DNA of 64,000 nucleotides from Mya arenaria (lineage: Eukaryota > Mollusca > Bivalvia > Myida > Myidae), in assembly GCF_026914265.1 (NCBI RefSeq), contig NC_069124.1, positions 88,861,733 through 88,925,732 on the forward strand, read 5' to 3'. Made by a program: the position numbers and the translations under genes. Positions within the stretch are counted from its first letter, which is position 1, and each line of letters starts with the position of its first letter. Shown here in pieces: positions 46,115-56,022 of the stretch. Below the pieces are notes generated by a model, which saw only the letters and a program-made list of their open reading frames with translations, was not told where the DNA came from and did no database searches.

Positions 46115-47187
46115 TGTACATGCACTCCACAAAGTAGACACAAACTATATCCGAACTTGGCCTGTATTTCCCCCTCTTACACCCAGCTTAGTGTTAGTGT
46201 ACAAGCTGTTATCAACAAACATGAATGAATGAGCTGTCTTGTGTGAGCCACAATAGGATAATTTTCCGCAGAGTTATCACGTTTCAAGGAAAGACAACTT
46301 ATTTAAAACCTATATGGTTCAAAAGGCGGTTATTCTCCCTACGTATTTGTCCGATTTGAGATGAGTCAACACATATATGCAATGACTTCGGTACACATAT
46401 ATGCTCAATACTGTCTGTTTGACATGTGCCTCTGATTTAGAAATAATGGTAAAAAAGGCCAAACTCCGTGTTAAGTGTCATCTGGCTAGTAGGTAAACTA
46501 ACCATCAGGGCAAACGTGCATTGTTTAGCCACACCCCTATGACAACGCCCCCTCAAACCCCATCCCCAGAAAAAAATGAATCGTTGCACAAAGATTATAG
46601 AATAATAAGACAAACAAATATAATTCATGCTAGTTTATTACTAGTTATTATTATTAATAAGCCTGGGAATACATTTTTTCTTTGCCGGGAGGAAGGGGCG
46701 TGGTCATAGGGGTGTGGCATAACAACGCATCCTGCGTTATTATTATTATTATTATTTATTGCATTTATAAACATAGTTTTAGTTTTTACTAATTTCTTTA
46801 AGCTTGATTATGACGAAAGCAGACAGCTTGTAGAATCAAGTTTTCATGAGTCAGTTGAAGTGGGTAGAAACCAGTCCTTGTGTCCATTTTGAGAGACCAT
46901 GATCGGAGTACCCCTGGTGAGGATCGAACCATTCCCTCTTATGTAAGAGGCTGACACCTATTTACTGATTTACTTTCCCTTATTTGAGGATCAATTGTGT
47001 GTAATTTCCATACCAGGGGTACCGTTTTTTTCTAGAGTCATGATCTTTCTGAAACTGTGGTCATATAAATGTTTTTTTTATGTATATACCATGCTTCAAT
47101 AATTAGAATCAACTGTCGTTGATTTATTCCACATTGGGACCTTTGGAATCACAATAAGCCATAAATAGTGCCCTTGCTTAATACCTT
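46115..47187. other. Upstream region of the stress-protein gene; possible tRNA-like SINE remnant
   Basis: Contains the USP promoter side, a short (ATT)n run at 46739-46757, and at 46906-46960 an inverted tRNA-like stretch with a B-box match on the minus strand (GGTTCGATCC). The A-box is not convincing, so a SINE remnant is only possible. Two short segments (46520-46570 and 46690-46730) share GGGGCGTGGTCATAGGGGTG-like text in inverted orientation, probably ends of a small element of about 215 bp. Confidence 0.35.
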
Positions 47188-47450
47188 ACATGGGTGGATC
47201 CATGATTTGACGTTAGCGGGTGCGTAGATTTGGGGGCGTAACCATTTGACTTGCGCCCCTCCCTCAAAACCTCATATTTTATTTGGTTAACAATGTTTGA
47301 AGAGGGTTTTGGGGAATTTTTCCTAAAGAAAAGTTTAACAATTTCTAGTTAAAGTGGTGCATTTTGGGCGTATTTTATTACTTTTTTCTCTCCTATGTTG
47401 AAATTAAAAGAAAACTTGGAATATTTAAGAAGGGGGGGATGCCTCACTGT
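47188..47450. mobile_element. hAT-like MITE, second copy
   Basis: Reverse-complement relative of 27079-27345: GGGTGGATCCATGATTTGAC at the left and AAGGGGGGGATGCC at the right, with GACTTGCGCCCCTCCCTCAA and TGGTGCATTTTGGGCGTATT inside. No coding capacity. Confidence 0.5.
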
Positions 47451-48110
47451 TGAGATGATGCCAGACATTTCAGTTGTTAGAAGTGAACACTGGTGATATG
47501 TTGTCAAAAGAAAAGAATGAACAGTGATGGAATGTTTTAAAAGGTTGACCTCTCATCAAATGTTGTCAGAAGATCGACATGTACTGTGAAGTTGTTAGAT
47601 TTGTAATCTATGATGAAATATTTCAGCAGTTTGACCCAAAGGGATACATCACATAAAGGTTTTGGGTAGTCTGGTGGTATTGATACCCCTAAATATAGTC
47701 TTTGGTTTGACCTCTGATGAGATGTTATAAGAAGTTTAATTTTTAATGAGATGTTGTCTTCAGTTTGACTTTTGGTGAGATTTTGCCATTAGTTTACTGA
47801 GATGGTTGCAGACGTTTGACCTCTGAAAGATGTTGCCAGAATTTAGAGATGTTACTAAAAGTGAACTCCGAGGAGAATTGTCAGTAGTTTGACGTCTGGT
47901 GAAATGTTTGACCTATGATGAGTTGTACCTCTCATGAGATGTAATAAGATGTATGACCTCAGACAGATGTTGCCAGAAGTTTGAGATGTTGTGAAATGTT
48001 CTACCTCTAATGAAATCATGTTTGATGATATGTTGTCAGATGGTTGACCTCCGATTGCATGTACTTGTTGCCAACAGTTTGATATATGATGAAATTTGAG
48101 ACGTGTGTTT
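47451..48110. repeat. Strongly decayed tandem repeat
   Basis: Recurring phrases GATGTTGTCAGAAGTTTGAC, CCTCTGATGAGATG at irregular spacing of about 30-45 bp. Looks like an old minisatellite. Confidence 0.55.
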
Positions 48111-48539
48111 TAGAGCTGGTGAGTTATGTTACTGTTGGGTTGAGTCAATAAAAAATGCAAATATGTAAATTTTCTGTTCTAACATACTAATGTCATAAAA
48201 AAGGTTCCCACTTTTTTGGGGAAAAATTGAACCCACAGGACAAATTTTAGAGAAAAAAACTGAGTCTGGTCGTCTTATCAGTGATTTCACAATAACATCA
48301 GTGAACTGACACTAAGCAAAAGTATGAGTTTAGCAAGTGCATAAAAAAACATTCTACGTTCTCTGTCTGAAAAACGTTTAGCAAGTTACAACAACTTGTT
48401 CATCAGCTTAGTCATAAGTTCGAACTTCTTACATATTGGGACTTCAGACATTAACCAAAACTTCATATATGGAGATGTACATAAACATATACACTTCAGG
48501 CACTACATGAACCAAAGGAACTACATGTACTTACTTTAA

Positions 48540-49990
48540 AGTACTACAGGCTCTAAATGTACTACTGGCTCTAAAGGAACTACAACCGCTAAATACAATA
48601 ACTACAGGCACTAAATGTAATACAATAACTACAGGTACTACAGGTACTAAGGGTATAAAAAGTGTTTAAAGTTCTACAGGCTCTAAAGGTTCTATAGACT
48701 CTAAAGGCATTTCAGGCACTGAAGGTTCTAAACCAGAGGCTCTTAGGGAACTACAGACTCTAAAGATATTACAAGCTGTACAGGTACTACAGGCTCTCAA
48801 GGTTCTACAGGCACTAAAGGTTCTACAGGCACTAAAGGTTCTACAGGCTCTCAAGGTTCTACAGGCACTAAAGGTTCTACAGGCACTAAAGGTTCTACAG
48901 GCTCTCAAGGTTCTACAGGCACTAAAGGTTCTACAGGCTCTCAAGGTTCTACAGGCACTAAAGGTTCTACAGGCACTAAAGGTTCTACAGGCTCTCAAGG
49001 TTCTACAGGCACTAAAGGTTCTACAGGCTCTCAAGGTTCTACAGGCACTAAAGGTTCTACAGGCACTAAAGGTTCTACAGGCACTAAAGGTTCTACAGGC
49101 ACTAAAGGTTCTACAGGCACTAAAGGTTCTACAGGCTCTCAAGGTTCTACAGGCACTAAAGGTTCTACAGGCACTAAAGGTTCTACAGGCACTAAAGGTT
49201 CTACAGGCTCTCAAGGTTCTACAGGCTCTCAAGGTTCTACAGGCACTAAAGGTTCTACAGGCACTAAAGGTTCTACAGGCTCTCAGGTACTACAGGCACT
49301 AAAGGTTCTACAGGCTCTAAAGGTTCTACAGGCACTAAAGGTTCTACAGGCACTAAAGGTTCTACAGGCACTAAAGGTTCTACAGGCTCTCAGGTACTAC
49401 AGGCACTAAAGGTTCTACAGGCTCTCAAGGTACTACAGGCACTAAAGGTACTACAGGCACTAAAGGTTCTACAGGCACTAAAGGTTCTACAGGCTCTCAG
49501 GTACTACAGGCACTAAAGGTTCTACAGGCACTAAAGGTTCTACAGGCACTAAAGGTTCTACAGGCACTAAAGGTTCTACAGGCTCTCAGGTACTACAGGC
49601 ACTAAAGGTTCTACAGGCACTAAAGGTTCTACAGGCACTAAAGGTTCTACAGGCTCTCAGGTACTACAGGCACTAAAGGTTCTACAGGCATTACAGGCTC
49701 TCAAGGTACAACAGGCACTATATTTTTTTAAGGTTCTACAGACTGTTCAGGTACAACAGGCTCCAAATGTACTTCAGGGTCTAAACATATTTCAGGCACT
49801 AAAGGTTCTACAGGTAACAGAGGCTCTTAACGCACTCCATGCTCTTGCAGTACTACAGGTATTTAAGGTACTACAGGCTCTTAAAGTAATACATGCACTA
49901 CATGTACTAAAGGCTCTAACAGTGCTACAGGCTCTTAAGTTACTTAAGTCTCTAAAGGTACTACAGACAGACACTTAAGGTTCTACAGAC
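48540..49990 (+). repeat. 18 bp minisatellite with a collagen-like Gly-X-Y frame
   Basis: Core 48783-49715 consists of 9 bp half-units alternating as GGTTCTACA, GGCACTAAA or GGCTCTCAA. Read on the + strand from 48783 to about 49285 this is Gly-Ser-Thr-Gly-Thr-Lys / Gly-Ser-Gln, a perfect Gly-X-Y series of about 165 residues with no stop and no ATG. After 49285 some half-units lose one base and the Gly frame shifts. Diverged flanks (48541-48600 and 49737-49829) still show Gly-X-Y-like triplets such as GSKCTSGSK and GTKGSTGNRGS before stops. It may be a decayed collagen-like exon or simply a satellite whose period is a multiple of nine. No splice sites or collagen domain (C-propeptide) were found nearby. 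Confidence 0.9.
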
Positions 49991-51049
49991 ACTAGAGGTA
50001 CTTCAGGCACTAAAGGTGCCATAGAAAATATAAACTATGAATTCTGTTCAATATTTTAATATGTTCAGAAAAAATCCATTTGCAGCAAACAAATGATATT
50101 ACAATGAAAAAGTGGGTCAACCACTAACAAATATTGTTTCATAAAAATAAACATCCTATAAATTCACTATAGAACAATAATCTATCAGTTTTAAATAACA
50201 TGTGTAAACATCTTAGCCTAAAAATAAAGCAAGAAAGTTCTAGACATTTCAAATAACCAGCATGAAATAATTGCTCTGTATACTTGAAAATAAACAAAAA
50301 CAAAATACAATTAAAGTTTCGAAAATATCATTTCTTTTAAAGTATGCAATACATTTACGTCCATTCTACAGTAAAAGGAACAAATAGATATTTTTATGTT
50401 GGCATCCTGATTATCAATCAAAATATGTTAGGAGTTTTTTGTTGTTTTTTCCCTCCGAAATATTGTCCACACAAAATGTTGACTGTACCCCAAATGGAAT
50501 CAACCAAAGTGAATAGACTGTGTCAAAGTTCCTTAGTAAAAGAAGTGTTACTGAAACTAAAATCAACCTAAAATGATTTTTTTTGACAGACATGTAACAT
50601 TAACAGATACCTTATAGAGGCAAATTCTCGTTTTAACACCTACGTGCACTTGAACGTGTGTCTTGTTGACCCTGTTTCAACAGTTCAGTATGTTACCAGA
50701 ATTATTTATTTTGTTAGAATGTCAGAAAATATTTGTTTCTGCCCTAACATATCTGTTTCTGCCAAAGCCTTTCTGTTTCTACCATAACGTATCCCTCATT
50801 TATTCCCTTCCAATATCACAAAAATGTTATTAAGATCGAGTCATAAACCTTGACATGTACAAAGGATAACAAGAACTCATTCAAAGGCCTATTTAAGGAT
50901 TAATCATTTTACTGTTTTAGCAACATCCATGGTAATCCATATCTTTTTTTATTGGAATAATATTTTGATGAGTCAAATATACATCAGATCGTTTGCTTGT
51001 GCCTAAATACAAGTTAATCATAAAAACTGAAAAACTTCTTAACATATAA
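49991..51049. other. Intergenic, no feature recognised
   Basis: AT-rich sequence with no recognised gene, RNA or repeat. The phrases TATCTGTTTCTGCC and CTTTCTGTTTCTACC near 50720-50790 are a minor local repeat. Confidence 0.45.
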
Positions 51050-51366
51050 ATCACCAGTCAATTGTAACCACGCCCCCCCCCCCCAAGTCCGGGGAATAGC
51101 GGGGACTTTGACTTTCAGTCCAGCCAACCCTGGGTAAATCCCCGCTCTGCAAAAACGAACTGGTGGTAGAATCCCCGCCAAATGCCGCCGCACCCCAGGG
51201 ACCCTAGGTAAGGCCCATTCCCGGCTATATTTTGCGCGAAGACAAAACCACCGCATTCACCCAGCACTGCGGGGACACCTGAAAGGTAAAAACACGGCCC
51301 TTTTCCCCGGATATCCCCTGTATACCCCCGGACCTGGGGGTCCGTGGTTATTATTGACTGGTGCAT
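51050..51366. mobile_element. 320 bp terminal-inverted-repeat element, copy 1
   Basis: CACCAGTCAATTGTAACCACG at the left, GTGGTTATTATTGACTGGTGCA at the right; C-run next to the left end. Body with GGGGACTTTGACTTTCAGTC, TTGCGCGAAGACAAAACCAC. Same family as 52959-53279 and, inverted, 62779-63102. Non-coding MITE. Confidence 0.85.
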
Positions 51367-52958
51367 AACATAACATGGGCATATATTTTCACATATGCTT
51401 ATGTTATGTGTCAAAGTCAAAACAATATGAAGAAACAATATGAAGCAACAGATACGATAAAGCAGAAATATTGGCTTGTGATTTTAGCGTTTATCGATAA
51501 GATGTTTCCTTCTTATAACCTAATTTAAGGTCCACTGAGATAGATACAACTACATGAATTGTGAATTACAGCGAGAATTTGCACAAAACTTTGTAGACTG
51601 TAATACCATTGTAAAATTAAGTAATATAAACTTTATAACATAACCAACCTGTATTTTTTCAAATTTAATGTTTTATCCACCACAATATGCCAATGTATGT
51701 GTTTGCATGAATATTTTATACTACATTTAAATTCTGCTATTATTATGATGTGTTTTTTCCTTGATTAAAGTATATTTAATACTTTCACATCATATCAGTT
51801 GACAGAAACTCCTTAGAATTTGTTTACATTTTATTTTATACATCACTTTTCTAAAACATTATTATGCAAAAAAACATACACATATAACAAATTTCGGCTC
51901 CCTAAATGACAAAGGTACAGCCCAGTCACGACACACTATACTGTATATGCAGCGTTCCGTAATTATTTGACCTTTAATGTAGGGTCTTGGGTCTTGCATT
52001 CGACACCTCACATTTATGTATTAAACACATGAGCCAATTCATTTTAAAATCATGTGCATGACATAGTTACAGAACTGCCACAGCCAATTAAACTGAATAT
52101 GCATATTTGCAGCACGACCTTAACGATAAACCTGTTAAGTGTGGCCTTAACCTTTGAGGTAGGAACTTGGTCTTACATTCGACAAAGCGTCTTTATGTAC
52201 TGGAAACATGTGACAGATAATTTACAAATCCATCTGTAAATGACAAAGTAACAGCCTAGACATGACCAACTATACACTATGTGCATATATGCAGCATTCC
52301 ATAATGATTAAACTCTGTGTTTGACCTTCCATTTTGATGTACAGTTGTGGGTCTTGCACATGACCTTCATGTACCAAACACATGTGCCTATTCATTTCAA
52401 AACCACTCTGTGCATGAAGATACAGATACATGTAATGATAAACCTACATCACCTTGACCTTTAAGATAGGTGTTGCACGAGACATGTCGTCTTTATGTGC
52501 TGAACACATGTGCCAAGTTATATTAAAATCCCTCGCTGTAATACCTTTAGTGCATGTAGTGCCTTGAGTTCCTGCCAGATTAGTGTTAAAAATGATTATT
52601 TGATATATTTTCTACTGACCTTACTTACGACCATAAGCTGACTGCTGATTTCAATACAAAAATAAAAGTACATCAATTTTGTCATCATATAATTGCCATC
52701 TCATATGACATAATTTAAATTACATTTTGTATCACATCATCTATTATTGTTCATGCCTCAAACCATGAACCGGGTATATATATGAATGTATAGTAGCACA
52801 TAAAAGAAAAATCAATGTTTCTTATTGTGCGAGTTATGCAATAACAGATTAGTAAGACAATGATTGAGTAAATATTTACAAGTCTTATCAGAAAAACAAT
52901 GAACATCAAGTTTGTAATGTGAATGATACACTCAACATGTTCATGACATTCATTATAA
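51367..52958. other. Intergenic with diffuse repeats
   Basis: No gene recognised. 51890-52520 contains three or four diverged units with GACCTTTAA, CTTGCACATGACCTTCATGT, ACACATGTGCCAA and similar text at about 170-230 bp spacing, an old tandem or dispersed repeat. Confidence 0.4.
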
Positions 52959-53279
52959 TGCACCAGTCAATTGTAACCACGCCCCCCCCCCCCCCCAGGT
53001 CCGGGGAATAGAGGGGACTTTGACTTTCAGTCCAGCCAACTGCGGCTAAAATCCCCGCCCTGCGTGGATGAACAGATGGTAAAAACCCCGCCAAATGCCC
53101 CCGCACCCATGGGACCCTAGGTATGTCCCATTCCCTGCTATATTTAAAGCGAAGACAAAACCAACGCATTCACCCAGCACCACGGGGCCACCTGAAAGGT
53201 TAAAACACGGCCCATTTCCCCGGCTATCCCCTGTATACCCCCAGCCCTGGGGGGGCCGTGGTTACAATTGACTGGTGCA
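52959..53279. mobile_element. 320 bp terminal-inverted-repeat element, copy 2
   Basis: TGCACCAGTCAATTGTAACC at 52959 and its inverse ending at 53279, 19 bp past the LYSMD stop codon, hence probably within that gene's 3' UTR. Body as in copy 1, same orientation. Confidence 0.88.
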
Positions 53280-53298
53280 TAACCATTGATCACATTTG

Positions 53299-55599
53299 TT
53301 ACCACAGCTTTCCTTTGTAATACAAAGATAGCCCAAATACAACAGGAATTGCAATCACAGTGACAATAAGAAGCACTATATAATATTTCCACCTTTCACC
53401 ACATTGAATTTCAAAAAGTGACTTTGGCTTATCAGGAAGAATCATGGGACTGACAGATTTGTTGGTCAACACAGATATCACCTCATCTAATGAGCCTCTT
53501 TCTGTTCTTGCTGATTTCACAATATTAGAAATGTCTTGGTCCATCTTTCTTAAGAAATTCTGAGCTTCTCTACTCTGTCCTCTAGATGTTCTATTAATAC
53601 TTATTCTCTTCACAAAATCGCGTTGATTTTCTGGATCACTGAGATCTGTCTGTGCCTCGGAATCAGTAGGCGTGCTACTGTCATCAGGAAGAGAACCGTT
53701 GTCATAAAAACTGTTGTAACATGTTGCCCCGTTTGAAAGACTAGTTTCCTTTTTTCGTATAGAATTCACCTTTTGATCATCATCCTTTATTCGGTCTATA
53801 AGGAAGGAATGTTTCTTCACAGGAATCTTTATACGTGTTAGGGCAAAAAAGTCTTGATCTTGAATCAAATTGTTGATTCTTTTCAATTCTGAAATCTAAG
53901 AAAAAGATTAAAATTATATAAAATCAATGTACAATGTTTAATAATACAAGTAGCTTGAATACTGATGCAGATAACATATAATTTGTATAAATTCAATGTA
54001 GCATTATTGCATATGAATGTACACATTCATTAATAATCATCATTAATGACCATAACTTCCATTGACTGTACAGTATGTTGTTGCTGTGAAGGAAATGGTT
54101 GAAGAACTTGCTGTCACTAGAATCAGGTTGTTGTTACTTATATCTCACAGGGGCAATTTGCGTTGTTTTGACACACCACACCCCTGCCCGTTTTTTTGTA
54201 ACTTGTGATAACTGGCAAAAAAATATTTTTTTTTAATTATTATTCTATTATCTTTGATAATAGATTAAAAATTAATAAAAAAAAATGATAATAGAATAAA
54301 AATTTTAAAAAATAAAAAAAATTGCCAGTTATCACAAGTTACAGTTACCACATCATATTCTTACTTAAAAATGATAAAATAAAAAAAAAACGGGCAGGGG
54401 CGTGGTGTGTCAAAACAAGGCAACCTGCCCCTGTGTTTTATCTTTGTGTAAAAGTCTTTCAGAAATGGATATATAATATGGCAAATTATTTGAATTATTA
54501 AAATTAAGATACGGACAACTGGAACCCTTCAACAAATGCTGATACTTCCTATATATATATATATATATAATATTTTCTTTGAAAACCACAACTTTGAATC
54601 ACATTATCACATGATGTTAACAATGTCTCCAATAAAGGTTAAAATATTCATTCTATTTAGTATCAATTCTAGTGGCCAAGTGTTTAAGGCTTAGGTTTTC
54701 TATTATTTCTTGAATGTATTGGCATAGTTTGTTCCCCACTAAAACCAGAATAATTTTTATACTTAAATTGTATTTTTTTTCTGCAATTTCTGTATAAAAG
54801 AGCAAAATAATTACAAATAAGTGTTTTGAGATGCATTTTTGGGAAAACTTTTGGTCCAAACACATGAGCAAGTCCCTTTTAACTAATGCCAGTGGAATCA
54901 TTACAAACTGTTTTCATAATTTTGGAAAAATTTCCTATTTGTTTCAAATCCTGTTAATCTACGAAATTCGGAAAAGACCCCTAATGATTCTTTTAAACAT
55001 CAAATCAAATCAAATCAAATTTTATTTTTCAGTCGCTATGACATAACAGAGAAAAAATTAGCTATGAATAGCTATTGACCGACCATGTATGACTTTTCCA
55101 TGAAACTTTCATGACTGATTTTTAAATTCAAACTGCAAAAGTAAATATATGGGATTATTTTAACATCTTAAAAAAAAAAGTTAAAACTAGTAAAAGGTAG
55201 TCATGAAGCTCTTTAAAGGGATCAGATCTTCAATAGAAAAAACTTTAAAATAAAATATACACTGTAGATATACAATATTTGTCAGATAATGCTACTAACT
55301 GGGCATCCATACTGAAGAGACAATGACTGTAATGTGTCATCTTCAGCAAGATTTCGCTCCACAAACAAAGGACCTCCAGGGTCCTCATCGACTTGTGATT
55401 TGGCCCCTTTTCGACCCCGTATTGTCTGCATGTCAAACTCGACAACATCATTTCTTTCATCTTCTTCAACATCATCATCACCAAACACAAACACACGCGC
55501 ATTTTTCACATTCTGCACTTGCCCCAGACTTTGGCCTAATCTGGTGTATGTGTAGTTGTCCTTGCCTTTAAACAAACGTTTAACGTTTTTGCCCGTCAT
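53299..55599 (-). CDS. LYSMD3: LysM domain membrane protein (LYSMD3/4 type)
   Basis: Two exons, 55599-55300 and 53895-53299, give 298 residues; human LYSMD3 is about 306. The chosen donor (CCA|GTTAGT) and acceptor (CTTAG|ATTTCA) give GCPISELKRINNLI, which aligns without gap with vertebrate LYSMD3 (CTVADIKRVNNLI). Residues 1-75 are polar and acidic (GDDDVEEDE). The LysM domain covers about 79-124 (LQSLSLQYGCP...DQDFFALTRIKIPV). A Ser/Thr-rich stretch, a conserved FLRKMDQDI-like segment and a single C-terminal membrane span (about 271-293, IVLLIVTVIAIPVVFG) follow. Vertebrate LYSMD3 is a type II membrane protein reported to bind chitin. LYSMD4 is the alternative. The single 1.4 kb intron holds a hAT-like MITE. 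Confidence 0.87.
54146..54435. mobile_element. hAT-like MITE, 290 bp, in the LYSMD intron
   Basis: Termini CACAGGGGCA and TGCCCCTGTG, with inverted repeats of about 45 bp (TTGTTTTGACACACCAC, CCCCTGCCCG) and an inner inverted pair TAACTTGTGATAACTGGC/GCCAGTTATCACAAGTTA. Flanks TTATATCT (54138-54145) and TTTTATCT (54436-54443) match 7 of 8, as expected for an 8 bp hAT duplication. Confidence 0.75.
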
Positions 55600-56022
55600 T
55601 CTTATAAACTACATATACACGTTCAATTCATTATAACTAGTTAAAAGAAGATCTCCAAACTTTACAAACAAGATTCAGATGTTGTTTTTTGTAATCTTAA
55701 GTAATCTTAAGTTGTGTTTGACAGGTAACCGGAAGTACATGGCATCAAACCAGACGCTTTAAGTTAGTAATGGATAGATAAGTTTAATTTTTTGTTAGCC
55801 CATAAAAGCAAAAGCAGAAGTTAAAATACTTGTGAAATGGTTTATGAAAATTATTACTCACAGAAAAAACAAACGTTTTTCTTTCTTATATTATGGTGTT
55901 TACCTCAGGTTATTATTTAGTATCGTACAGTACGAAGATATTCGGTACCATTTTGACACTTGTGACAAGCTTTTAGCCGATTCAGATTTTTATACGTACT
56001 AAGAACTGACATTTAAGAAAAA
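55600..56022. promoter_or_regulatory. Probable bidirectional promoter LYSMD / C18orf32 homologue
   Basis: 423 bp separate two divergent start codons. No TATA box or CpG-rich core stands out; the segment contains CTTAAGTAATCTTAAG-type repeats at 55694-55711. Shared promoter use is inferred from spacing only. Confidence 0.4.

Noticed and set aside
51014-51256. Peptide MRWFCLRAKYSREW repeated at about 53169 and 62902
   Set aside because: Lies in the three copies of a non-coding inverted-repeat element; the reading frame is not kept between copies.
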